A stretch of DNA of 6,169 bases from a bacterium UBA4883 (GTDB lineage Bacteria; Bacillota; Clostridia; Oscillospirales; Acutalibacteraceae). The stretch is taken from positions 9,511 through 15,679 of the forward strand of contig DHDF01000023.1 of NCBI GenBank assembly GCA_002399225.1. The letters are read 5' to 3'. Each line of letters opens with the position of its first letter. Position 1 is the stretch's first letter. Under the pieces are notes generated by a model. That model was given only the letters and a program-made list of their open reading frames with translations. It was not told the DNA's origin and made no database searches. Both the position numbers and the translations under genes were made by a program. This document shows, piece after piece, positions 1 through 6,055 of the stretch.

Positions 1-12
1 GAGTAAAGTACC

Positions 13-1305
13 ATGAAAAATAATCATCTGATGTTCGGATTTGCCGAGATGGATATTACGCCGTCCGCGCCGATCGAAACCATAGGCTTTGGCCGCGCAG
101 ACGAGATGTCCCGCGGCGTTCTGCATCCGCTGTCGGCACAGGTTGCCGTATGGCAGTTGGGCGAGGAGCGGTGCTGTGTCGCCGCCATCGACCATATCGG
201 CTTTTCCAGACCGCATGCCAATGCGTTAAGGGACAAGATTGGGAAAATTCTCAGCCTCCCCCGCGAAAAAGTCATGCTCTGTTTTTCCCATTGCCATTCC
301 GCGCCGAATGAGAGCGCATCGCCGGAATATTACCGCCTCGTGTGTGATCGGGTAAAAAGCGCTACGGCGTGGGCTATGCAGAACATGGCTCCCGTTTACG
401 CCGCCTGGGCCAATGCTTTTTCAGAGATCGGACTGAACCGGCGCAAAGGCTGTGACACACTGGACCGGCGGATCGGCATCCTGAAAATCTGCGATTCTGT
501 CGGCGGCAGGCTAAGGTTCCTGCTGCTTCGCCTAACGGCACACAATAATGTGCTGAAGGCGGATAATTACCTGATTTCACCGGACTATTTCGGTGCGGTC
601 CGGGATACTCTGAAACAAGAATTCGGGTGTCCGGTGATGGTGACTCAGGGAGCAGCAGGAAATGTTGCGCCACGGTATTTCAAATCCGCGATTAATCCAC
701 CCGATGCCGCCGACGAGCGTTTTATTCGCTCGGACACGGCGCTTAAAGACATGGCAAGGGCAGTTCTGCACGGCGTAAAACCCGTCGTTGCATCCCTGCA
801 TCCGCAGAAAATCGGCCGGCTTTCCATGTACTCCCGTCAGATTACGCTGACGGCGGAGGTACCGCCCTATCCGCGCGCTGTAGAAATCGCGGACGAAGCC
901 CGCCGGTATTGCGGCATTGACGGTACCGGCTGGCTGAATCAGGTGCGGCATTTGCTCCAAAATGGGCTCCATCGGCAATGGGAGAAAGTCGAAGTGCAAT
1001 ACTTTTCTCTCGGAAACGGCTGCCTGTGCGGCATTGCCAACGAAGTGATGGTGGAATTTGCCCTGCGCGTTTCGAAACTGCTCCAGGATGATTTCTTCTA
1101 TTTCGGCGGTTATACCAACGGCTGCACAGGCTATTTTCCAACGGAAGAGGAATTCGACAAGGGCGGCTATGAGGTTTACTGGTCCATGCTGGTTTATTAT
1201 GGATATCATGGCCGGGTGTTTCCCCTGCGCCGTAATTCGGCATCGAAACTGATCCGATTTGTGGCAGAGAACGCCCCAAATGGCAATGCCGTTCATCTTA
1301 TGTGA
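13..1305 (+). CDS. Neutral/alkaline ceramidase-superfamily protein, cytoplasmic, nucleophile apparently lost
   Basis: A 430-residue protein resembling the N-terminal catalytic domain of neutral/alkaline non-lysosomal ceramidases, which are zinc amidases that cleave the N-acyl bond of ceramide. Seen: the family opening AEMDITPS (11-18), SHCHSAPN (92-99), a His in LTAHNN (177) followed by a LISPDYFG stretch (187-194), QGAAGNVAP (212-220), NEVMVEF (343-349) and TNGCTGYFPT (368-377). By comparison with the Pseudomonas enzyme, the zinc ligands are probably His94 or His96, His177, Glu344 and Tyr374, and all are present. The usual GDVSPN nucleophile motif reads GNVAPR (216-221), so the catalytic Ser is Ala219. 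No signal peptide or membrane segment is visible, and the C-terminal immunoglobulin-like domain of full ceramidases (about 650-700 residues) is absent. Ceramide hydrolysis is therefore doubtful; another amide or ester substrate is possible. The start has only a weak ribosome site (GAG, 9 bases upstream), and ATG at 31 is an alternative. Family placement is fairly sure; function is not. Confidence 0.82.
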   Translation: MKNNHLMFGFAEMDITPSAPIETIGFGRADEMSRGVLHPLSAQVAVWQLGEERCCVAAIDHIGFSRPHANALRDKIGKILSLPREKVMLCFSHCHSAPNESASPEYYRLVCDRVKSATAWAMQNMAPVYAAWANAFSEIGLNRRKGCDTLDRRIGILKICDSVGGRLRFLLLRLTAHNNVLKADNYLISPDYFGAVRDTLKQEFGCPVMVTQGAAGNVAPRYFKSAINPPDAADERFIRSDTALKDMARAVLHGVKPVVASLHPQKIGRLSMYSRQITLTAEVPPYPRAVEIADEARRYCGIDGTGWLNQVRHLLQNGLHRQWEKVEVQYFSLGNGCLCGIANEVMVEFALRVSKLLQDDFFYFGGYTNGCTGYFPTEEEFDKGGYEVYWSMLVYYGYHGRVFPLRRNSASKLIRFVAENAPNGNAVHLM

Positions 1306-1341
1306 GAACTCTGTCATCGCCGGGCGAAAAATGTTGATTGC

Positions 1342-1391
1342 AAAAGAAAAAGGGCCTTAGGGTGCAAGTTTGCATCCTGAGACCTTTTTTT
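1342..1391. terminator. Bidirectional intrinsic terminator between convergent genes
   Basis: The + strand arms 1347-1366 and 1371-1390 pair through a 4-base loop (AGTT) with one C/A mismatch and three G-U pairs. T7 (1385-1391) closes the stem on the + strand. On the - strand, GGCCC is followed by TTTTTCTTTT, so it could also stop transcripts arriving from the right. Strand asymmetry (one mismatch on +, three A/C mismatches on -) suggests it is mainly the terminator of the ceramidase-like gene, about 40 bp after its stop codon. No other clear terminator is seen after the small Ser-rich gene that ends at 1465, so the two may share this one. Confidence 0.82.
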
Positions 1392-1464
1392 CTGTGCGTG
1401 TACTTTTAGCCGGCAAGGCCGCCGGGCGCCTGACTCTAGTCTGTGGGACGGATGTTTCCTACAA

Positions 1465-1926
1465 TCAAACCAATTGATTGAGTTGCGACTGGGATGGATC
1501 CCCGCATGTACCGGATTCTATTCCCGTAACCGAAACGTCGGACGCCAGTTTTCCGCTGGAATTGTAAATGGATGCGGTGGAAGCGCCCTGGACCGAGTCC
1601 TCTGTGCTGCCGGTTTCGGATTCTGAAGAATCCGAAACCGTTTCGTCTTTGGAATTCTCCGAAGCAGATTCTTTTCTGGTATCCTGGATGGTTGTCTGCA
1701 CATCGGAAGCAATTTTGCCAATGCTGCCGTTTAGGTTCTGCGCCTGTGTCGTTAGAGACTTTGCTTTTTTAGGGTCTCCTGCAAACGCCATGCTGGGTTC
1801 ATAGATCTCCGCCTCTGTTTTCAATTCTGTTTGAGTGGATTGCAAAGTGCCAGTGCAACGGAGAGAGGACTGCATCGAAATCAGGGAAGTCATGGAATTG
1901 ATTCCGGAAAATCCGCTGATAGACAT
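1465..1926 (-). CDS. Small Ser-rich hypothetical protein
   Basis: I do not recognise this 153-residue protein. About 20% of its residues are Ser (31 of 153). Residues 1-22 (beginning MSISGFSGIN) are Ser/Met/Ile rich. Residues about 30-85 look alpha-helical and mixed-charge. Residues 86-118 form an acidic Ser/Glu/Asp/Thr linker that is probably disordered. A short motif occurs twice, GKIASDV (70-76) and GKLASDV (125-131). There are two cysteines (24, 141), and no classical signal peptide or membrane helix is seen. The start at 1926 was chosen because AAGGAGGT lies 7 bases upstream; the in-frame ATG at 1950 has no ribosome site and would put that Shine-Dalgarno sequence inside the gene. It is the last gene of the - strand block, 125 bp after the CoA-transferase gene. 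It may be cotranscribed or have its own promoter: a TAATAT box at 1972-1977 lacks a good -35 partner. The strong ribosome site and intact frame argue for a real gene. Confidence 0.62.
   Translation of the reverse strand: MSISGFSGINSMTSLISMQSSLRCTGTLQSTQTELKTEAEIYEPSMAFAGDPKKAKSLTTQAQNLNGSIGKIASDVQTTIQDTRKESASENSKDETVSDSSESETGSTEDSVQGASTASIYNSSGKLASDVSVTGIESGTCGDPSQSQLNQLV
1611..1640 (-). repeat. Perfect 13-bp inverted repeat inside a coding sequence
   Basis: Arms 1611-1623 (cggtttcggattc) and 1628-1640 are exact reverse complements with a 4-base spacer (TGAA on +, TTCA in the mRNA). In frame it encodes residues 96-105 of the Ser-rich protein (VSDSSESET region). No T-run follows on either strand, so it does not look like a terminator. 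Confidence 0.85.
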
Positions 1927-1933
1927 AAGAAAC

Positions 1934-1941
1934 ACCTCCTT
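1934..1941 (-). promoter_or_regulatory. Ribosome binding site that sets the Ser-rich gene start
   Basis: AAGGAGGT on the - strand, a near-perfect match to the 16S rRNA tail, lies 7 bases before ATG at 1926. It decides that start over the in-frame ATG at 1950. Confidence 0.85.
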
Positions 1942-2001
1942 CCTTTTCATTTATCGGCGTGGGAAGGAAAAATATTAGAAAGCGGCTGCGGGATACAGGC
2001 T

Positions 2002-2030
2002 GGGCCGCAGAGAAATTTCCCCTGCGGCCC
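2002..2030. repeat. GC-rich 9-bp hairpin after the CoA-transferase gene
   Basis: GGGCCGCAG (2002-2010) and CTGCGGCCC (2022-2030) pair perfectly around an 11-base loop. It sits 22 bp beyond the CoA-transferase stop codon. There is no T-run immediately after it on either strand, so it is not a textbook intrinsic terminator. An mRNA 3'-end stabiliser, a processing site or a weak/partial terminator would fit its place between the metabolic genes and the Ser-rich gene. Confidence 0.6.
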
Positions 2031-2051
2031 GGAATTTCGCAAGTTCGTTTT

Positions 2052-3410
2052 TTACCGTTTGTTGCTTCTTCTCCAAACGCCGGCGATTTCTGCCTGTTTG
2101 ATCAAATCTTCCCGGAAATCCGGGTGAGCCAGACCGATCAGAGCTTCCGCGCGTTCCCACAGCGACAGCCCCTTCAGGTTGACGATGCCGTTTTCCGTCA
2201 CGACGTAATTCACCAGATTGGAGGGCACCGTAATGGCAGTTCCAACTTTGAAATACGGAACGATATTGGAAATCACGGTGCCATCCTTCAGCTTCTTGGT
2301 GGAGTGGGTGCAAAGGAATCCTTTTCCGCCGTTGGAATGGAAAGAGGCATAGTGAAAGTCAAGCTGACCGCCGGTCCCTGAGATCTGGCGGTATCCGGCG
2401 GATTCCGAAGAAATGTTGCCCTGGATATCGACCGCGATGCAGCTGCAGATGGAAAAGACTTTGTCGTTTTGCGCAATCACGTGAGGATCGTTTGTATAGG
2501 TCACGCTTCGGGCATTCATGCTCGGGTTGTTGTTCATGAACTGATAAAGGCGCTCCGAGCCCATTGCAAACGTGAAAGTGGATTTTCCTTTGTCGAGCGT
2601 CTTGGCGTTGTTTGTCAGGCGCCCGGCCTCGAACATGTCCATGTAGGCGTCCACAAACATTTCCGTGTGGCAGCCAAGATCCTTTAAATCGGACTGAGCG
2701 ATCATTTTTCCAACCAGGTTCGGCATCCCGCCGATGCCGAGTTGCAGGCACGCGCCGTCTTCCATCTCGTTCATGATGATCTTTGCGATTTTCATGTCGG
2801 TTTCATCCCCGGAAACGGGCGGAATGGCGTGCAGCGGGGGATTGGCAGTGCTTTCCACGATGGTGTCGACCTGCGAAATATGGATGTTGTTTTCCCCGTG
2901 GATAAACGGGAGCGAACGGTTTACTTCCAAAATCACTTTCAGATTTTTGGCCGTGCCCCCTTTGCACCGGATGATATCCATGGTGGAGGAGCAGGTGGTG
3001 CTCATGTTAAAAAACCCGTTCTCATCCATCGGCGTCACCGCAAGGAACAGGACGTCGACTCCGCGGATTCGGTTATCGTACCACAGCGGCAGTTCGTGAT
3101 AAACCAGCGGATTGTAGTTCACAATTCCGTTTTTTGCCATGCCGCGGGTCACGGCGCTGAAAGAGATATCCGTCATATCGAAGACTTCGCCCTTCGGGTC
3201 CACTTGAAAGACTTCCGGAACAAACATCAGGGTATTGCATCTGACATGAACGTGCTTCAGTTCCTTTTTGCGCTTTGCAAGCGCTTTGTCCAAATCGTAA
3301 GGCAGAGTGACAAAATGGCTGTATTCCACGTTATCCCCGTCTTTGACGACTTTCACGGCTTTGTCGGCCGTCGTCAGCTTTTCCTGATACATTTTTTGCC
3401 ATGCATTCAT
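2052..3410 (-). CDS. Butyryl-CoA:acetate CoA-transferase-like family I CoA-transferase
   Basis: A 452-residue single-chain family I CoA-transferase of the acetyl-CoA hydrolase/transferase group, closest in remembered sequence to butyryl-CoA:acetate and 4-hydroxybutyrate CoA-transferases (about 430-450 residues). These cytoplasmic enzymes move CoA between carboxylic acids through a glutamyl-CoA thioester. Seen: GACLQLGIGGMPN (219-231, CoA-binding loop), LGCHTEMFVD (245-254) with Glu250 as the likely catalytic glutamate, SGTGGQLDF (344-352), VTENGIVNLKG (404-414) and a family-typical tail, AHPDFRE followed by WRRSN. Full length, no frameshift. The start at 3410 follows GGAGG with an 11-base spacer. 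It lies 52 bp downstream of the dehydratase beta gene in the same direction, so it probably makes the 2-hydroxyacyl-CoA substrate of that dehydratase, with acetyl-, propionyl- or butyryl-CoA as donor. That role is inferred from context. Several stretches in the N-terminal half (around 30-40 and 195-207) differ from remembered butyryl-CoA transferases, so acceptor specificity may differ. A true butyrate-forming transferase remains possible. Confidence 0.9.
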   Translation of the reverse strand: MNAWQKMYQEKLTTADKAVKVVKDGDNVEYSHFVTLPYDLDKALAKRKKELKHVHVRCNTLMFVPEVFQVDPKGEVFDMTDISFSAVTRGMAKNGIVNYNPLVYHELPLWYDNRIRGVDVLFLAVTPMDENGFFNMSTTCSSTMDIIRCKGGTAKNLKVILEVNRSLPFIHGENNIHISQVDTIVESTANPPLHAIPPVSGDETDMKIAKIIMNEMEDGACLQLGIGGMPNLVGKMIAQSDLKDLGCHTEMFVDAYMDMFEAGRLTNNAKTLDKGKSTFTFAMGSERLYQFMNNNPSMNARSVTYTNDPHVIAQNDKVFSICSCIAVDIQGNISSESAGYRQISGTGGQLDFHYASFHSNGGKGFLCTHSTKKLKDGTVISNIVPYFKVGTAITVPSNLVNYVVTENGIVNLKGLSLWERAEALIGLAHPDFREDLIKQAEIAGVWRRSNKR

Positions 3411-3462
3411 TTCTTATGTAGCCTCCTTTAAAGTTTTCTTGGTGGTCAAGCGTTCTAAGGGT

Positions 3463-4608
3463 TCAGAAAGCCGCCGCAGCGGAGCTTAACTGTTCGCTGA
3501 AAGCCTGAACCCGGGTCTTTGCCTGTTCGGAAGAGTCGGCGTTCAGGTCGATGTCGAGGCTCAGCGTGGGAACGTGAATTTCGTCCAGCGCCTGCTTGAG
3601 CCAAGGGGCGTCGAATTCTTCCGGATCGCAAAACTTCATCAGGCAGAGCACAACGCCGTCGGCCTGAGTCTTCCGCGCCATGTCGGCGAGCATTTTCGCA
3701 CGTTTTTTGTCGGGATCATACACAAAGGTACATCCTTCCATGTTCTTCCACTGCAAAGCAAGCCGGTGAAGTCCGTCTTTTCCATCCGGCACTAGGGTGC
3801 GAAACTGGCGGGATTCCTGGGCCAGCTCATCGCCGACGACGGCCATATGGAATTCGTCGAAAAGTTCCAGCAGGCTGTCGGGTTCCGCCATCACGCCGGC
3901 TAAGACGATCTTTTGGCCATCCCACTGGTGCTCCGGATATTTTTTCAGCTCTTCATTCAGCGCAAGCACCAATTTGGTATGGTCTTCTTTCCACATGCAG
4001 TAACGCGACTTCATGACCGCATGGCGCATTTTCGCGCTGATGCAGCCCGGCCTTGCCGCTGTGATTTCCGTAAATGCCTGCATGGCTTTTCTGTTTTCGT
4101 TGTAAATGCTGATGCTCCGGTTCAGGGCTTCCTCCGTGATTTTTACCTTCGCCGTCTTTTCCAAAAAACCTTTGACTTCTTGAAGCTCTTTTTCCAGGTA
4201 AACGACGCCGCAGTCCAGTTTATGGTTGTTGGGATAAATCAAAACGGCGGAAGAAACCTGCGGGCAGGCAGTCGGCCAGTTTTGCGTCATGCACTTCAGT
4301 GTGTCGCACGGGCCGGACATCAACATGCCGTCCAGGCTGTTGTAAGTGCCGTTCATGGCAAATTCCGTGATGGACTGAACTACGGAGCAGGCGAAAGGCG
4401 GCAGGTATTTGACGGCCTTTGAGATGGAAGTGCATCCGCCCCAGCAGCCGACGGGGAACATCCCTGCCGCGTGAACCAGCTCTTCCGGGGCATAAACGGG
4501 CATCACGCCGATGACCTTTTTTCCCGCTTCTTTCTGCTTCTTCACGGTTTCCGGAATATGGACTGTTGCATAATCCATTTTTTCCAGGATATCATCTTTC
4601 CTTGACAT
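3463..4608 (-). CDS. 2-hydroxyacyl-CoA dehydratase, beta subunit
   Basis: A 381-residue member of the 2-hydroxyacyl-CoA dehydratase D-component family (HgdB/HadC/FldC/LcdB; those I remember are about 375 residues). Together with the alpha subunit it forms the cytoplasmic, oxygen-sensitive enzyme that dehydrates (R)-2-hydroxyacyl-CoA to 2-enoyl-CoA through a ketyl radical after one-electron injection by an ATP-driven activator. Seen: VMPVYAPEELVHAAG (35-49), LPPFACSVVQS (69-79), SGPCDTLKC (98-106), DELAQESRQ (260-268) and LMKFCDPEE (323-331). Likely [4Fe-4S] ligands by analogy are Cys74, Cys106 and Cys327. Extra cysteines at 55, 59 and 115 are not family hallmarks as far as I recall. The start overlaps the alpha stop as TAATG, with GGGGG upstream, which fits translational coupling and 1:1 subunits. 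Similarity to lactoyl-CoA dehydratase LcdB is obvious from memory, but HadC and FldC share these motifs, so the substrate (lactoyl-, 2-hydroxyisocaproyl-, aryl-lactyl-CoA or another) is open. Confidence 0.92.
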   Translation of the reverse strand: MSRKDDILEKMDYATVHIPETVKKQKEAGKKVIGVMPVYAPEELVHAAGMFPVGCWGGCTSISKAVKYLPPFACSVVQSITEFAMNGTYNSLDGMLMSGPCDTLKCMTQNWPTACPQVSSAVLIYPNNHKLDCGVVYLEKELQEVKGFLEKTAKVKITEEALNRSISIYNENRKAMQAFTEITAARPGCISAKMRHAVMKSRYCMWKEDHTKLVLALNEELKKYPEHQWDGQKIVLAGVMAEPDSLLELFDEFHMAVVGDELAQESRQFRTLVPDGKDGLHRLALQWKNMEGCTFVYDPDKKRAKMLADMARKTQADGVVLCLMKFCDPEEFDAPWLKQALDEIHVPTLSLDIDLNADSSEQAKTRVQAFSEQLSSAAAAF

Positions 4609-5831
4609 TAACAGTTCCCCCTTTCTTTCTTTGACTCCGACATGCTTTCGGCTAGCGCCTCAATGCGGGTTTCATACTGGGCTTCGGTGTAATTGCGGGG
4701 ATCGGACTGGTCGCCGTCGAACACGGCGTACGGTTTCTGGGTTTTGTCAAACACCTGCCGGCGCATTTCCGCCTGCATGAAATCCATCATTTTGCAGCTT
4801 CGGTTCATATGGTACACGACGCCGTCGCATTTTGCGTCCCGGATGATATCTCGGCGCAGATCCACCTGCCGCGCCATGCAGCAGTTGTTCATCACACTGG
4901 CGTAAGCGCGCGCCATCCCGTCCAAATCGCCCGGTTCGTAAACCAGCGCCCAGGCGTCCGGATAGGTGGAGCCGGTCAGATTGGTGTTATAATTTTTCAG
5001 GGTTCCGCTGGTATGCCGCAGGTAGGGCCATACGGCGATTCCTTCCCACATAATGCGGTGCTTTTCTTCCACTTTGAACTGGCTTTTTCCCTCTTTGATC
5101 AGTTCCTCCATCTCATCCGCGATGGTGTTAAAGAGCAGCTCCGCTTCTTTCCTGCCGCGCAGGCAGACGATCAGGGCCATGTAATTAAAAATGTTAAAGC
5201 CGTTCAGCGGGGAAGGGACCCGGTAGGCGTAGCTCATAGCCCGTTTCCACGCCCGGACGGATTTCTGAGAAATCTTCATCACTTCGTTGAACTTGTCATA
5301 ATTGAACGGGCGGCCGCAGATCTTTTCCAGTTGATGGATAAATTCCTGAAACTGTCCTTTGACATATTCGATTCGGTCTTCGCTGACCTCGTATTCGGTA
5401 TTGAACGGAACGTCAATCAGAAGAAAAGGAACGTGAAAATATTTCGCCAGATTTTCATACCATTTGATCAGCACGTTGCAGATATTGTTGATACACACGA
5501 CAAAATCCGGCCGGGGGAGGTTCAGAATATCGCTCTGCATCAGGGAGGCGTAGCCGAGATTGATCCGCGCGTAGGAACACAGATCATTGGAATAGCCCAT
5601 CGACTCGGCCTTTTCCAGCATGGGGATCGCACCTTTTTTCGCGGCGATGGAGGCCGCATGATTTTCAGGATAGGCGACTTCGATATCCATCGCCTCCATA
5701 AATTCTTCCGGCACGATCGAAGAGGCCCACGCCACAACCTTGCCGCGCTCTTTTGCGGTTCGCAGTCCTTCATAGTAATCGGCTGTCAGCTTTTTGCTCA
5801 GTTCCCGGGACGACAACTTTTCATCCGCCAT
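4608..5831 (-). CDS. 2-hydroxyacyl-CoA dehydratase, alpha subunit
   Basis: A 407-residue alpha subunit of the 2-hydroxyacyl-CoA dehydratase family, matching FldB and HadB in length (about 407-408) and a little shorter than LcdA. It carries the cluster that holds the substrate. Seen: AWASSIVPEEF (34-44), YPENHAAS (54-61), NDLCSYARIN (82-91), CINNICNVLIKWYENLAKY (113-131), SPLNGFNIFNYMALI (207-221), EGIAVWPYL (263-271), HMNRSCK (341-347) and DGDQSDPRN (372-380). By analogy with HadB, Cys85, Cys118 and Cys346 should ligate the [4Fe-4S] cluster; Ser38 and Glu56 match residues I recall as conserved in the active site. The 263-290 stretch recalls lactoyl-CoA dehydratase, while the overall size fits HadB/FldB. 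The start at 5831 has AGGAG with a 9-base spacer. It is the first gene of the - strand block and overlaps the beta gene by one base. The activator ATPase (HadI/FldI/HgdC type) is not in the window and must act from elsewhere. Confidence 0.93.
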   Translation of the reverse strand: MADEKLSSRELSKKLTADYYEGLRTAKERGKVVAWASSIVPEEFMEAMDIEVAYPENHAASIAAKKGAIPMLEKAESMGYSNDLCSYARINLGYASLMQSDILNLPRPDFVVCINNICNVLIKWYENLAKYFHVPFLLIDVPFNTEYEVSEDRIEYVKGQFQEFIHQLEKICGRPFNYDKFNEVMKISQKSVRAWKRAMSYAYRVPSPLNGFNIFNYMALIVCLRGRKEAELLFNTIADEMEELIKEGKSQFKVEEKHRIMWEGIAVWPYLRHTSGTLKNYNTNLTGSTYPDAWALVYEPGDLDGMARAYASVMNNCCMARQVDLRRDIIRDAKCDGVVYHMNRSCKMMDFMQAEMRRQVFDKTQKPYAVFDGDQSDPRNYTEAQYETRIEALAESMSESKKERGNC

Positions 5832-5887
5832 TCAAAATCACTCCTGTCTTGTTCGATCATTTACTCCGCCATTGCCTGCAAGTTTTA

Positions 5888-5916
5888 TCCATAAGTTCCG
5901 TGGCACCTCTTTTCAA
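5888..5916 (-). promoter_or_regulatory. Possible promoter for the dehydratase block (option A)
   Basis: On the - strand TTGAAA (5911-5916) and TATGGA (5888-5893) are 17 bp apart, which would start transcription near 5880, about 50 bases before the alpha start codon. The -10 box is a poor match, so this is tentative. If it is the true promoter, the hairpin just upstream (5925-5961) lies outside the mRNA. Confidence 0.25.
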
Positions 5917-5924
5917 CGCTCCTC

Positions 5925-5961
5925 AAAAATGGGAAAGAGCAAAAAGCGTGCCATCCTTCCC
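5925..5961 (-). terminator. Terminator-like hairpin in the dehydratase leader (possible attenuator)
   Basis: On the - strand, GGGAAGGA (5961-5954) pairs with TCTTTCCC (5938-5931) in 8 bp including one G-U. It continues through GCA/TGC (5951-5949 with 5941-5939) after a 2-base bulge, and is followed by A and T5 (5929-5925). The G-U becomes an A/C mismatch on the + strand, so it is built for leftward transcripts. It lies about 95 bases before the alpha start codon and about 100 bp after another strong terminator, so a plain gene-end role looks redundant. An upstream stretch, ATCCTTTT (5993-5986), can pair with GGAAGGAT (5960-5953) and would block the hairpin. Confidence 0.5.
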
Positions 5962-5978
5962 AAAGGTTTCTCGGTTCC

Positions 5979-6019
5979 CAGATGCAAAAGGATACTTTTT
6001 TAAAAAATAAAAGCATCTG
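5979..6019. repeat. Inverted repeat flanking a T6A6 palindrome
   Basis: CAGATGC (5979-5985) and GCATCTG (6013-6019) are 7-bp inverted arms. Between them lies TTTTTTAAAAAA (5996-6007), roughly but not exactly centred. It could be a regulator binding site or an RNA stem in the leader. No known operator consensus (such as Rex) is matched. An overlapping stretch, 6016-6029, resembles a catabolite-repression (cre) site with two mismatches at conserved positions, which is too weak to call. Confidence 0.4.
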
Positions 6020-6049
6020 ACCGCTTGAATTTTCTGAACTTAATCTTAG

Positions 6050-6055
6050 ATTATA
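6050..6055 (-). promoter_or_regulatory. Consensus -10 box TATAAT (promoter option B)
   Basis: A perfect TATAAT on the - strand, within an AT-rich stretch just after the terminator at 6063-6097. No convincing -35 is found 16-18 bp upstream, because that region is the terminator stem (TGAGGC at 17 bp). If used, transcription would begin near 6043 and the leader would be about 210 bases long, including the hairpin at 5925-5961. Confidence 0.3.

Noticed and set aside
577..1317. A 246-codon - strand open frame opposite the ceramidase-like gene
   Set aside because: Antisense shadow; the + strand frame carries all the conserved motifs.
1380..1410. CACGCACAGA on the - strand, similar to the start of a c-di-GMP (GEMM) riboswitch core
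   Set aside because: The rest of the conserved core does not follow, and the position after a gene end does not fit a riboswitch.
1465..1950. Longer form of the Ser-rich protein starting at 1950
   Set aside because: There is no ribosome site before that ATG, and the near-perfect AAGGAGGT would lie inside the gene just before the ATG at 1926.
2742..3431. A 229-codon + strand open frame opposite the CoA-transferase gene
   Set aside because: Antisense shadow of a well-supported gene with no recognisable protein features.
4809..5894. A 361-codon open frame on the + strand opposite the dehydratase alpha gene
   Set aside because: It mirrors a clearly homologous gene on the other strand, shows no family motifs, and has no ribosome site of note. 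It is a by-product of codon bias.
5895..5955. T-box-like sequences (GGATGGCACGC and GAGGTGCCACGG on the - strand)
   Set aside because: Both deviate from the T-box consensus, the leader is too short for a normal stem I with specifier loop, and the order relative to the terminator is wrong for the second one.
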